Shown piece after piece: positions 1 through 9,325 of a stretch of 15,276 bases of DNA. The stretch is from Saccoglossus kowalevskii (taxonomy: Eukaryota; Hemichordata; Enteropneusta; Harrimaniidae). Position 1 is the stretch's first letter. Each line of letters opens with the position of its first letter. Location: NCBI RefSeq assembly GCF_000003605.2, contig NW_003137021.1, positions 1-15,276 on the forward strand. Direction: 5' to 3'. The translations under genes and the position numbers were made by a program. The notes beneath the pieces were generated by a model that saw only the letters and a list, made by a program, of their open reading frames with translations, had not been told where the DNA came from and made no database searches.

Positions 1-650
1 AAGCATTTCAGCTCTTATGTCTGGTATATGAACGTGTTAATGGAATTTCTCTGTTGGCTTGATGGTGTAAACGTCTCAACTAATATGTCTGGTATATGAA
101 CGTGTTACTGGAATTTCTCTGTTGGCTTGATGCTGTAAACGTCTCAACTAATATGTCTCGTATGTGAACGTGTTACTGCAATTTCTCTGTTGGCTTGATG
201 CTGTAAACAATTCAACTAATATGTCTGGTATATGAACGTGCTACTGGAATTTCTCTGTTGACTTGATGGTGTAAACATCTCAACTAATATGCCTGGTATA
301 TGAACTTGTTACTGGAAGTTCTCTGTTGGCTTGATGGTGTAAACGTCTCAATTAATATGTCGGGTATATGCATGAGTTACTCGAATTCCTCTGTTGGTTT
401 GATGCTGTAAACATTTCAACTAATATGTCTGGTATATGAACGTGCTTCTGGAATTTCTCTGTTGGCTTGATGCTGTAAACGTCTCAATTAATAGGTCGGG
501 TATATGAACGTGTTACAGGAATTTCTCTGTTGGCTTCGTGGAGTAAACGTCTCAACTAATATGCCTGGTATATCAACGTGTTAATGGAATTCCTCTGTTG
601 GTTTGATGCTGTAAACATTTCAACTAATATGTCTGGTATATGAACGTGTT
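1..650. repeat. Higher-order block P, copy 1
   Basis: About 9.5 monomers in a fixed order of classes. It starts with a cagct-type monomer, followed by tctcgtatgtg (155), gctactgg with ttgacttgatgg, gcctggtatatgaacttg, cgggtatatgcatgag (371), gcttctgg, aggtcggg with cttcgtggag (about 535) and tatatcaacg with gaattcctctg. The same order and the same rare variants recur at 1835-2484 (offset 1834) and 9504-10152 (offset 9503), with only a handful of differences each. The block is already under way at base 1. A private change is acaattc at about 198, where the sisters read acatttc. Confidence 0.9.
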
Positions 651-681
651 ACTGGAATTCCTCTGTTGGTTTGATGCTGTA
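614..681. repeat. Hybrid monomer at a 204-bp (three-monomer) deletion junction
   Basis: Up to this monomer the sequence aligns to 9504-10152 with offset 9503; after it, with offset 9707 (681 matches 10388). The difference is exactly 204 bp, or three monomers. The 5' part (acatttcaac to gaacgtg) matches the monomer at about 10118. The 3' part (ttactggaattcctctg, ggtttgatgctg) matches the monomer ending at about 10388. The copy therefore looks like a fusion made by unequal exchange in register, with the breakpoint between roughly 640 and 655. Confidence 0.8.
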
Positions 682-895
682 AACATGTCAACTAATATGT
701 CTGGTATATGAACGTGTTACTGGAATTCTTCTGTTGGTTTGATGCTGTAAACATTACAGCTAGTATGTCTGATATATGAACGTGTTAATGGAGTTTCTCT
801 GTTGGCTTGATGGTGTAAACGTCTCAACTTATATGCCAGGTATATGAACTTGTTACTTGAATTTTTTTGTTGGCTTGATACTGCAAACGTCTCAA
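650..895. repeat. Segment T, sister of 10357-10602
   Basis: It shares rare variants with 10357-10602: gaattcttctg, cagctagtatgtctgatatatg in two parts, ggagtttctctg, caacttatatgccagg and the gatactgcaaac ending. The offset is 9707. After about 895 the two copies part: here the next monomer is tctggtctatg type, there it is cgggtatatg type. A one-base deletion (tatgacgtg for tatgaacgtg) sits just downstream at about 914. Confidence 0.8.
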
Positions 896-953
896 CTAAT
901 ATGTCTGGTCTATGACGTGTTTCTGGAATTTCTCTGTTGGCTTGATGCTGTAA

Positions 954-2100
954 ACATGTCAACTAATATGTCTGGTATATGAACGTGTTACTGGAATTCC
1001 TCTGTTGGTTTGATGCTGTAAACATTTCAGCTAATATGTCTGGTATATGAACGTGTTAATGGAATTTCTCTGTTGGCTTGATGGTGTAAACGTCTCAACG
1101 AATATGCCAGGTATATGAACTTGTTACTTGAATTTTTTTGTTGGCTTGATACTGCAAACGTCTCAATTAATATGTCGGGTATATGAACGTGTTATAGGAA
1201 TTTTTCTGTTGGCTTGATGCTGTAAACATCTCAACTAATATGTCTGGTATATGAACGTGTTACTGGGATTTCTCTGTTGGCTTGATTGTTAAACGTCTCA
1301 ACTGATATGTCTGGTATATGTACGTGTTTCTGGAATTTCTCTGTTGACTTGATGGTGTAAACGTCTCAACTAATATGTCTGGTCTGTGAACGTTTTTCTG
1401 GAATTTCTCTGTTGGCTTGATGCTGTAAACGTCTCAATTAATAGGTCGGGAATATGAACGTGTTACAGGAATTTCTCTGTTGGCTTGGTGGAGTAAACAT
1501 CTCAACTAATATGCCTGGTATATCAACGTGTTAATGGAATTTCTCTGTTGGTTTGATGCTGTAAACATTTCAACTAATATGTCTGGTATATGAACGTGTT
1601 AATGGAATTTCTCTGTTGGTTTGATGCTGTAAACATTTCAACTAATATGTCTGGTATATGAACGTGTTACTGGAATTTCTCTGTTGACTTGATGGTGTAA
1701 ACGTCTCAAATAATATGCCTGGTATATGAACTTGTTATTGGAATTTCTCTGTTGGCTTGATGCTGTAAACGTCTCAATTAATATGTCGGGTATATGAATG
1801 AGTTACTGGAATTCCTCTGTTGGTTTGATGCTGTAAACATGTCAGCTAATATGTCTGGTATATGAACGTGTTAATGGAATTTCTCTGTTGGCTTGATGGT
1901 GTTAACTTCTCAACTAATATGTCTGGTATATGAACGTGTTACTGGAATTTCTCTGTTGGCTTGATGCTGTAAACGTCTCAACTAATATGTCTCGTATGTG
2001 AACGTGTTACTGCAATTTCTCTGTTGGCTTGATGCTGTAAACATTTCAACTAATATGTCTGGTATATGAACGTGCTACTGGAATTTCTCTGTTGACTTGA
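954..2100. repeat. Higher-order block Q, copy 1
   Basis: About 17 monomers matched at 4146-5015 (offset 3192) and 12697-about 13840 (offset 11,743, later 11,742). Shared rare markers are caacgaatatgccagg (1096, 4288, 12839), gttatagg, the 67-bp gattgtt monomer (1284, 4476, 13026), gaacgtttttctgg and cgggaatatgaacg. The copy at 12697 also shares the double change gtgttaacttctc at about 1899. The 3' part of this block overlaps the start of P copy 2 (1835 on), so P and Q are overlapping pieces of a longer duplicated track, not independent units. Confidence 0.88.
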
Positions 2101-2484
2101 TGGTGTAAACATCTCAACTAATATGCCTGGTATATGAACTTGTTACTGGAAGTTCTCTGTTGGCTTGATGGTGTAAACGTCTCAATTAATATGTCGGGTA
2201 TATGCATGAGTTACTCGAATTCCTCTGTTGGTTTGATGCTGTAAACATTTCAACTAATATGTCTGGTATATGAACGTGCTTCTGGAATTTCTCTGTTGGC
2301 TTGATGCTGTAAACGTCTCAATTAATAGGTCGGGTATATGAACGTGTTACAGGAATTTCTCTGTTGGCTTCGTGGAGTAAACGTCTCAACTAATATGCCT
2401 GGTATATCAACGTGTTAATGGAATTCGTCTGTTGGTTTGATGCTGTAAACATCTCAACTAATATGTCTGGTATATGAACGTGTT
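1835..2484. repeat. Higher-order block P, copy 2
   Basis: Aligned to 1-650 with constant offset 1834 (27 monomers less two bases). Anchors are tctcgtatgtg at 1989, cgggtatatgcatgag at 2205 and cttcgtggag at about 2370. It shares gaattcgtctg (about 2422) with P copy 3 but not with copy 1, so copies 2 and 3 are linked at that site, or copy 1 lost the change. Confidence 0.9.
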
Positions 2485-2832
2485 ACTGGAATTTCTCTGT
2501 TGGCTTGATGCTGTAAACATCTCAACTAATATGTCTGGTTTATGAACGTGTTACTGGAATTTCTCTGTTGGCTTGATGCTGTAAACATTTCAACTAATAT
2601 GTCTGGTATATGAACGTGTTACTGGAATTTCTCTGTTGACTTGATGGTGTAAACGTCTCAACTAATATGCCTGGTATACGAACTTGTAACTGGAAGTTCT
2701 CTGTTGGCTTGATGCTGTAAACGTCTCAATTAATATGCCGGGTATATGAATGAGTTACTGGAATTCCTCTGATGGTTTGATGCTGTAAACATTTCAACTA
2801 ATATGTCTGGTATATGAACGTGCTTCTGGAAT
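2485..2832. repeat. Satellite monomers, unassigned segment between P copy 2 and R copy 1
   Basis: Five monomers of ordinary classes: tctggtttatg at about 2536, ttgacttgatgg, gcctggtatacgaacttg with a private c, cgggtatatgaatgag with gaattcctctg, and gcttctgg. The order gacttgatgg, then gcctgg with aacttg, then gaatgag with gaattcc recurs many times in the window (for example about 1640-1840, 3960-4150, 12490-12700). Private changes include gccgggtatatgaatgag and ctctgatggtttg at about 2770. I see nothing other than satellite. Confidence 0.8.
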
Positions 2833-3950
2833 TTCTCTGTTGACTTGATGGTGTAAACGTCTCAACTAATATGTCTGGTCTATGAACGTGTTTCTGGAAT
2901 TTCTCTGTTGGCTTGATGCTGTAAACGTCTCAATTAATAGGTCGGGTATATGAACGTGTTACAGGAATATTTATGTTGGCTTGATGATGTAAACATCTCA
3001 ACTAATATGTCTGGTGTATGAACGTGTTACTGGGATTTCTCTGTTGCCTTGATTGTTAAACGTCTCAACTGATATGTCTAGTATATGTACATGTTACTTG
3101 AATTTCTCTGTTGCATTGTTGCTGCAAACGTCTCAATTAATATGTCTGGGTTATGAACTTATTACTTGAATTTCTCTGTTGGCTTGATGCTGTAAACATT
3201 TCAACTAATATGCCGGGTATATGAACTTGTTACTTGAATTTTTCTGTTGGCTTGATACTGCAAACGTCTCAATTAATATGTCGGGTATATGAACGTGTTA
3301 CAGGAATTTTTCTGTTGGCTTGATGCTGTAAACATCTCAACTAATATGTCTGGTATATGAACGTGTTACTGGGATTTCTCTGTTGGCTTGATTGTTAAAC
3401 GTCTCAATTGATATGTCTGCTATATGTACGTGTTACTGGAATTTCTCTGTTGTATTGTTGCTGTAAACGTCTCAATTAATATGTCTGGTATATGAACGTG
3501 TTAATGGAATTTCTCTGTTGGCTTGATTGTTAAACTTCTCAACTGATATGTCTGGTATATGTACGTGTTTCTGGAATTTCTCTGTTGACTTGATGGTGTA
3601 AACGTCTCAACTAATATGTCTGGTCTATGAACGTGTTTCTGGAATTTCTCTGTTGGCTTGATGCTGTAAACGTCTCAATTAATAGGTCGGGTATATGAAC
3701 GTGTTACAGGAATTTCTCTGTTGGCTTGGTGGAGTAAACGTTTCAACTAATATGAATGGTATATCAACGTGTTAATGGAATTCCTCTGTTGGTTTGATGC
3801 TGTAAACATTTCAACTAATATGTCTGGTATATGAACGTGTTAATGGAATTTCTCTGTTGGCTTGAGGGTGTAAACGTCTCAACTAATATGTCTGGTATAT
3901 GAACGCGTTACTGGAATTTCTCTGTTGGCTTGATGCTGTAAACATTTCAA
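2833..3950. repeat. Higher-order block R, copy 1
   Basis: About 16.5 monomers repeated at 5884-7001 with constant offset 3051 (45 monomers less nine bases). Anchors at that exact spacing are the gattgtt monomers (3051, 3390, 3525 against 6102, 6441, 6576), ctgggttatgaact (3146 against 6197), tctgctatatgtacg (3416 against 6467), atgaatggtata (about 3751) and cttgagggtg (3861 against 6912). Differences are isolated substitutions, for example gaatatttatg here against gtatatttctg there. Confidence 0.9.
3390..3659. repeat. 135-bp dimeric repeats (67+68)
   Basis: The one-base-short monomer ending gattgttaaac recurs at 3390 and 3525, exactly 135 bp apart. Each is followed by a partner carrying tcaa(c/t)tgatatg and tatatgtacgtg. 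The same 135-bp spacing appears at 5696/5831, 6441/6576, 8479/8614, 11874/12009/12144, 14387/14522 and 14724/14859. Where it repeats, the dimer is a small higher-order unit inside the 68-bp array. Confidence 0.82.
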
Positions 3951-4145
3951 CTAATATGTCTGGTATATGAACGTGTTACTGGAATTTCTCTGTTGACTTG
4001 ATGGTGTAAACGTCTCAAATAATATGCTTGGTATATGAACTTGTTATTGGAATTTCTCTGTTGGCTTGATGCTGTAAACGTCTCAATTAGTATGTCGGGT
4101 ATATGAATGAGTTACTGGAATTCCTCTGTTGGTTAGATGCTGTAA
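3951..4145. repeat. Satellite monomers leading into block Q copy 2
   Basis: About three monomers: gacttgatgg, then aaataatatgcttgg with aacttgttattgg, then a gaatgag monomer with gaattcctctg and ggttagatgctg. They match 12502-12696 at offset 8551. The pair shares gaacgcgttactgg (3901 and 12452), atgcttgg and the unusual ggttagatg (4131 and 12682). The long match between these two regions therefore runs from about 3870 to 5015. Confidence 0.85.
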
Positions 4146-5015
4146 ACATGTCAACTAATATGTCTGGTATATGAACGTGTTACTGGAATTCCTCTGTTGG
4201 TTTGATGCTGTAAACATTTCAGCTAATATGTCTGGTATATGAACGTGTTAATGGAATTTCTCTGTTGGCTTGATGGTGTAAACGTCTCAACGAATATGCC
4301 AGGTATATGAACTTGTTACTTGAATTTTTTTGTTGGCTTGATACTGCAAACGTCTCAATTAATATGTCGGGTATATGAACGTGTTATAGGAATTTTTCTG
4401 TTGGCTTGATGCTGTAAACATCTCAACTAATATGTCTGGTATATGAACGTGTTACTGGGATTTCTCTGTTGGCTTGATTGTTAAACGTCTCAACTGATAT
4501 GTCTGGTATATGTACGTGTTTCTGGAATTTCTCTGTTGACTTGATGGTGTAAACGTCTTAACTAATATGTCTGGTCTATGAACGTTTTTCTGGAATTTCT
4601 CTGTTGGCTTGATGCTGTAAACGTCTCAATTAATAGGTCGGGAATATGAACGTGTTACAGGAATTTCTCTGTTGGCTTGGTGGAGTAAACATCTCAACTA
4701 ATATGTCTGGTATATCAACGTGTTAATGGAATTTCTCTGTTGGTTTGATGCTGTAAACATTTCAACTAATATGTCTGGTATAAGAACGTGTTAATGGAAT
4801 TTCTCTGTTGGTTTGATGCTGTAAACATTTCAACTAATATGTCTGGTATATGAAACGTGTTACTGGAATTTCTCTGTTGACTTGATGGTGTAAACGTCTC
4901 AATAATATGCCTGGTATATGAACTTGTTATTGGAATTTCTCTGTGGCTTGATGCTGTAACGTCTCAATTAATATGTCGGGTATATGAATGAGTTACTGGA
5001 ATTCCTCTGTTGGCT
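4146..5015. repeat. Higher-order block Q, copy 2
   Basis: It matches 954-1823 at offset 3192 and 12697-13566 at offset 8551, falling to 8550 after an indel in the other copy. It shares tataagaacgtg (4780 here, 13330 there) with copy 3 only, so copies 2 and 3 are closest. At about 5015 the block stops following Q: instead of acatgtcagct it continues as a ccgggtatatgaacttg monomer like those at about 3200 and 6255, a clear exchange junction. It contains the indel cluster at 4850-4960. Confidence 0.88.
4850..4960. other. Cluster of four one-base indels
   Basis: Within 110 bases there is one extra a (tatgaaacgtg at about 4853) and three losses: ctcaataat for ctcaaataat at about 4902, ctgtggcttg for ctgttggcttg at about 4944, and ctgtaacg for ctgtaaacg at about 4958. 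All fall in short homopolymers. The sister copies at about 1660-1770 and 13390-13510 lack them. Such clustering is what residual consensus errors look like, though true mutations are possible. Confidence 0.7.
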
Positions 5016-5024
5016 TGATGCTGT

Positions 5025-5335
5025 AAACTTTTCAACTAATATGCCGGGTATATGAACTTGTTACTTGAATTTTTCTGTTGGCTTGATATTGCAAACGTCT
5101 CAATAAATATGTCGGGTATATGAACGTGTTACAGGAATTTTTCTGTTGGCTTGATGCTGTAAACATCTCAAATAATATGTCTGGTATATGAACGTGTTAC
5201 AGGGATTTCTCTGTTGGCTTGATTGTTAAACGTCTCAACTGATATGTCTGCTATATGTACGTGTTACTGGAATTTCTCTGTTGTATTGTTGCTGTAAACG
5301 TCTCAATTAATATGTCTGGTATATGAACGTGTTAA
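5025..5335. repeat. Segment V, sister of 6245-6555
   Basis: Offset 1220 (18 monomers less four bases). Both copies have ccgggtatatgaacttg, a gatactgc or gatattgc ending, caaataatatg, ttacagggatttc, the gattgtt monomer (5221 and 6441), tctgctatatg and ttgtattgttgctg. Copy 1 adds aacttttcaac at about 5028 and caataaatatg at about 5102. Since 6245-6555 is inside block R copy 2, this piece is a third version of part of R. Confidence 0.82.
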
Positions 5336-5649
5336 TGGAATTCCTCTGTTGGTTTGATGCTGTAAACATTTCAGCTAATATGCCTGGTATATGAACGTGT
5401 TAATGGAATTTCTCTGTTGGCTTGATGGTGTAAACGTCTCAACTAATATGTCTGGTATATGAACGTGTTACTGGAACATCTCTGTTGGCTTGATGCTGCA
5501 AACGTCTCAACTAATATGTCTCGTATGTGAACGTGTTACTGCAATATCTCTGTTGGCTTGATGCTGTAAATATTTCAACTAATATGTCTGGTATATGAAC
5601 GTGTTACTGGAATTTTTCTGTTGACTTGATGGTGTAAACGTTTCAACTA
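5336..5649. repeat. Partial block P (leader monomers)
   Basis: From about 5364 the order matches the first four monomers of P: cagct type, gatggtg, tctcgtatgtg (5518), then atttcaac with ttgacttgatgg. It carries private changes such as ggaacatctctg at about 5475, ctgcaaacg at about 5497, gcaatatctctg and aaatatttc. After about 5690 it changes to gattgtt dimers instead of continuing as P. Confidence 0.75.
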
Positions 5650-5990
5650 ATATGCCTGGTATATGAACTTGTTAATGGAAGTTCTCTGTTGGCTTGATTG
5701 TTAAACGTCTCAACTGATATGTCTGCTATATGTACGTGTTACTGGAATTTCTCTGTTGTATTGTTGCTGTAAACGTCTCAATTAATATGTCTGGTATATG
5801 AACGTGTTAATGGAATTTCTCTGTTGGCTTGATTGTTAAACTTCTCAACTGATATGTCTGGTATATGTACGTGTTTCTGGAATTTCTCTGTTGACTTGAT
5901 GGTGTAAACGTCTCAACTAATATGTCTGGTCTATGAACGTGTTTCTGGAATTTCTCTGTTGGCTTGATGCTGTAAACGTCTCAATTAATA
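5650..5990. repeat. Segment Y, sister of about 11963-12303
   Basis: Offset 6313, anchored by gattgtt monomers at 5696/5831 and 12009/12144. Both contain tctgctatatg, ttgta(t/c)tgttgctg, tatatgtacgtgtttctgg, ttgacttgatgg, tctggtctatg and aggtcggg (agttcggg in the second). It overlaps the start of block R copy 2, which shows how the duplicated tracts are nested. Confidence 0.75.
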
Positions 5991-6289
5991 GGTCGGGTAT
6001 ATGAACGTGTTAGAGGTATATTTCTGTTGGCTTGATGATGTAAACATCTCAACTAATATGTCTGGTGTATGAACGTGTTACTGGGATTTCTCAGTTGCCT
6101 TGATTGTTAAACGTCTCAACTGATATGTCTGGTATATGTACATGTTACTTGAATTTCTCTGTTGCATTGTTGCTGTAAACGTCTCAATTAATATGTCTGG
6201 GTTATGAACTTGTTACTTGAATTTCTCTGTTGGCTTGATGCTGTAAACATTTCAACTAATATGCCGGGTATATGAACTTGTTACTTGAA

Positions 6290-6685
6290 TTTTTCTGTTG
6301 GCTTGATACTGCAAACGTCTCAATTAATATGTCGGGTATATGAACGTGTTACAGGAATTTTTCTGTTGGCTTGATGCTGTAAACATCTCAAATAATATGT
6401 CTGGTATATGAACGTGTTACAGGGATTTCTCTGTTGGCTTGATTGTTAAACGTCTCAACTGATATGTCTGCTATATGTACGTGTTACTGGAATTTCTCTG
6501 TTGTATTGTTGCTGTAAACGTCTCAAGTAATATGTCTGGTATATGAACGTGTTAATGGAATTTCTCTGTTGGCTTGATTGTTAAACTTCTCAACTGATAT
6601 GTCTGGTATATGTACGTGTTTCTGGAATTTGTCTGTTGACTTGATGGTGTAAACGTCTCAACTAATATGTCTGGTCTATGAACGT
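6290..6685. repeat. Segment U, sister of 8328-8723
   Basis: Offset 2038 (30 monomers less two bases), fixed by gattgtt monomers at 6441/6576 and 8479/8614. Both show caaataatatg, ttacagggatttc, tctgctatatg, ttgtattgttgctg, taaacttctc and tctggtctatg. The copies part at gtttctgg here against gttactgg there. Confidence 0.8.
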
Positions 6686-6927
6686 GTTTCTGGAATTTCT
6701 CTGTTGGCTTGATGCTGTAAACGTCTCAATTAATAGGTCGGGTATATGAACGTGTTACAGGAATTTCTCTGTTGGCTTGGTGGAGTAAACGTCTCAACTA
6801 ATATGAATGGTATACCAACGTGTTAATGGAATTCCTCTGTTGGTTTGATGTTGTAAACATTTCAACTAATATGTCTGGTATATGAACGTGTTAATGGAAT
6901 TTCTCTGTTGGCTTGAGGGTGTAAACG

Positions 6928-6995
6928 TCTCAACTAATATGTCTGGTATATGAACGTGTTACTGGAATTTCTCTGTTGGCTTGATGCTGTAAACG
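6928..6995. repeat. Reference monomer (exact consensus copy, 68 bp)
   Basis: This copy has the majority base at every variable site I tracked, so it serves as the type monomer. On the plus strand, stops sit at monomer positions 8 (taa), 24 (tga), 55 (tga) and 63 (taa), covering all three frames. On the minus strand, tca at 3, cta at 7 and tta at 32 close all three frames. There are two CpGs, in aacgtg (positions 28-29) and taaacg (67-68). I see no strong hairpin or palindrome and no CENP-B-box-like motif. Confidence 0.9.
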
Positions 6996-7001
6996 TCTCA
7001 A

Positions 7002-7484
7002 CTAATATGTCTGGTATATGAACGTGTTACTGGAATTTCTCTGTTGGCTTGATGCTGTAAACATTTCAACTAATATGTCTGGTATATGAACGTGTTACTG
7101 GAATTTCTCTGTTGACTTGATGGTGTAAACGTCTCAACTAATATGCCGGGTATATGAACTTGTTACTTGAATTTTTCTGTTGGCTTGATACTGCAAACGT
7201 CTCAATTAATATGTCGGGTATATGAACGTGTTACTGGAATTTCTCTGTTGGCTTGATGCTGTAAACGTCTCAACTAATATGTCTGGTATATGAACGTGTT
7301 ACTGGAATTTCTCTGTTGGCTTGATGCTGTAAACATTTCAACTAATATGTCTGGTATATGAACGTGCTACTGGAATTTCTCTGTTGACTTGATGGTGTAA
7401 ACATCTCAACTAATATGCCTGGTATATGAACTTGTTACTGGAATTTCTCTGTTGGCTTGATGTTGTAAACGTCTCAACTAATAT
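7002..7484. repeat. Satellite monomers, near-consensus run
   Basis: Seven monomers, several very close to the consensus. The classes are atttcaac with gacttgatgg, ccgggtatatgaacttg with gatactgc (about 7187), cgggtatatg, a consensus copy, atttcaac with gctactgg (about 7369), and gcctgg with aacttg. I see no non-satellite sequence. The run joins R copy 2 to S copy 1. Confidence 0.8.
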
Positions 7485-7535
7485 GTCTCGTATGTGAACG
7501 TGCTACTGGAATTTCTCTGTTGACTTGATGGTGTA
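7475..7535. repeat. Chimeric monomer at a one-monomer deletion
   Basis: In blocks P1, P2 and P3 the tctcgtatgtg monomer is followed by a separate atttcaac monomer with gctactgg. Here tctcgtatgtgaacg (7485) runs straight into tgctactgg (about 7501) within one monomer. The offset to P1 is 7330 before the junction (155 to 7485) and 7262 after it (371 to 7633). The difference is exactly 68 bp. One monomer was lost by in-register exchange, and the breakpoint lies in the shared gaacgtg. Confidence 0.85.
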
Positions 7536-8410
7536 AACATCTCAACTAATATGCCTGGTATATGAACTTGTTACTGGAAGTTCTCTGTTGGCTTGATGGT
7601 GTAAACGTCTCAATTAATATGTCGGGTATATGCATGAGTTACTCGAATTCCTCTGTTGGTTTGATGCTGTAAACATTTCAACTAATATGTCTGGTATATG
7701 AACGTGCTTCTGGAATTTCTCTGTTGGCTTGATGCTGTAAACGTCTCAATTAATTGGTCGGGTATATGAACGTGTTACAGGAATTTCTCTGTTGGCTTCA
7801 TGGAGTAAACGTCTCAACTAATATGCCTGGTATATCAACGTGTTAATGGAATTCCTCTGTTGGTTTGATGCTGTAAACATTTCAACTAATATGTCTGGTA
7901 TATGAACGTGTTAATGGAATTTCTCTGTTGGCTTGATGGTGTAAACGTCTCAACTAATATGTCTGGTATATGAACATATTACTGGAATTTCTCTGTTGGC
8001 TTGATGCTGTAAACGTCTCAACTAATATGTCTGGTATATGAACTTGTTATTGGAATTTCTATGTTGGCTTGATGCTGTAAACGTCTCAATTAATATGTCG
8101 GGTATATGAATGAGTTACTGGAATTTCTCTGTTGGTTTGATGCTGTAAACATGTCAACTAATATGTCTGGTATATGAACGTGTTACTGGAATTCTACTGT
8201 TGGTTTGATGCTGTAAACATTTCAGCTAATATGTCTGGTATATGAACGTGTTAATGGAGTTTCTCTGTTGGCTTGATGGTGTAAACGTCTCAACTAATAT
8301 GTCAGGTATATGAACTTGTTACTTGAATTTTTTTGTTGGCTTGATACTGCAAACGTCTCAATTAATATGTCGGGTATATGAACGTGTTACAGGAATTTTT
8401 CTGTTGGTTT
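7500..8410. repeat. Higher-order block S, copy 1
   Basis: Matches 9741-10651 at a constant 2241-bp offset (33 monomers less three bases). Anchors are gctactgg (7503/9744), cgggtatatgcatgag (7633/9874), gaacatattactgg (7972/10213) and caggaattttt (8390/10631). Private changes are aattggtcggg at about 7754 (others aataggtcggg), cttcatggag at about 7798 (others cttcgtggag), a ttctatgttggc at about 8059 and gaattctactg at about 8191. Confidence 0.88.
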
Positions 8411-8964
8411 GATGCTGTAAACATCTCAAATAATATGTCTGGTATATGAACGTGTTACAGGGATTTCTCTGTTGGCTTGATTGTTAAACGTCTCAACTGA
8501 TATGTCTGCTATATGTACGTGTTACTGGAATTTCTCTGTTGTATTGTTGCTGTAAACGTCTCAATTAATATGTCTGGTATATGAACGTGTTAATGGAATT
8601 TCTCTGTTGGCTTGATTGTTAAACTTCTCAACTGATATGTCTGGTATATGTACGTGTTTCTGGAATTTCTCTGTTGACTTGATGGTGTAAACGTCTCAAC
8701 TAATATGTCTGGTCTATGAACGTGTTACTGGAATTTCTCTGTTGACTTGATGGTGTAAACGTCTCAAATAATATGCCTGGTATATGAACTTGTTATTGGA
8801 ATTTCTCTGTTGGCTTGATGCTGTAAACGTCTCAATTAATATGTCGGGTATATGAATGAGTTACTGGAATTCCTCTGTTGGTTTGATGCTGTAAACATGT
8901 CAACTAATATGTCTGGTATATGAACGTGTTACTGGAATTCCTCTGTTGGTTTGATGCTGTAAAC
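8411..8964. repeat. Satellite monomers: end of segment U copy 2 and cassette of gacttg, gcctgg and gaatgag monomers
   Basis: The first 310 bases continue the U match to 6290-6685. After about 8724 comes the common cassette: gacttgatgg; aaataatatgcctgg with aacttgttattgg; cgggtatatgaatgag with gaattcctctg; then acatgtcaac with gaattcctctg. That cassette also occurs at about 1650-1900, 3960-4180, 11240-11410, 12510-12720 and 13400-13590. Nothing here is non-satellite. Confidence 0.8.
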
Positions 8965-9325
8965 ATTTCAACTAATATGTCTGGTATTTGAACGTGTTAC
9001 TGGAATTTCTCTGTTTACTTGATGGTGTAAACGTCTCAACTAATATGCCTGGTATATGAACCTGTTACTGGAATTTCTCTGTTGGCTTGATGCTGTAAAC
9101 GTCTCAATTATTAGGTCGGGTATATGAACGTGTTACAGGAATATTTCTGTTGGCTTGATGATGTAAACATCTCAACTAATATGTCTGGTGTATGAACGTG
9201 TTACTGGGATTTCTCTGTTGCCTTGATTGTCAAACGTCTCAACTGATATGTCTGGTATATGTACGTGTTACTGGAATTTCTCTGTTGCATTGTTGCTGTA
9301 AACGTCTCAATTAATATATCTGGTA
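8965..9325. repeat. Segment W, sister of 11614-11974
   Basis: Offset 2649 (39 monomers less three bases), anchored by the gattgt monomers at 9225 and 11874. Both have caggaatatttctg, ttgatgatgt, tctggtgtatg, ttgccttgattgt and ttgcattgttgctg. Private changes here include gtatttgaacg at about 8985, ctgtttacttg, aacctgttactgg, attattaggtcggg and gattgtcaaacg. Confidence 0.8.

Larger units (their letters stand above)
5884..7001. repeat. Higher-order block R, copy 2
   Basis: Sister of 2833-3950 at a constant 3051-bp offset. Private differences include gttagaggtatatttc at about 6010, ctcagttgcc at about 6091, caagtaatatg at about 6525, gaatttgtctg and tataccaacg at about 6812. The match ends where this copy continues with cgtctcaac while copy 1 has catttcaac. 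It ends in near-consensus monomers, including the exact consensus copy at 6928. Confidence 0.9.

Noticed and set aside
340-375. CENP-B box in the cgggtatatg monomers
   Set aside because: The cggg core is present in the gtcgggta variants, but the upstream ttcg and the spaced a of the CENP-B box pattern are absent. The match is only the four-base core.
717-962. Minus-strand open frame of 81 codons
   Set aside because: Its translation is the three frames of the satellite read in succession (68 is not divisible by 3). It stays open only because local variants such as tttctgg and atgcc remove the usual stops. No ribosome binding context, domain or conservation is visible.
3733-3770. tgaatggtatatcaacg as a distinct regulatory motif
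   Set aside because: It is a two-base variant of the usual gcctggtatatcaacg monomer, shared only by R copies 1 and 2 by descent. Nothing suggests function.
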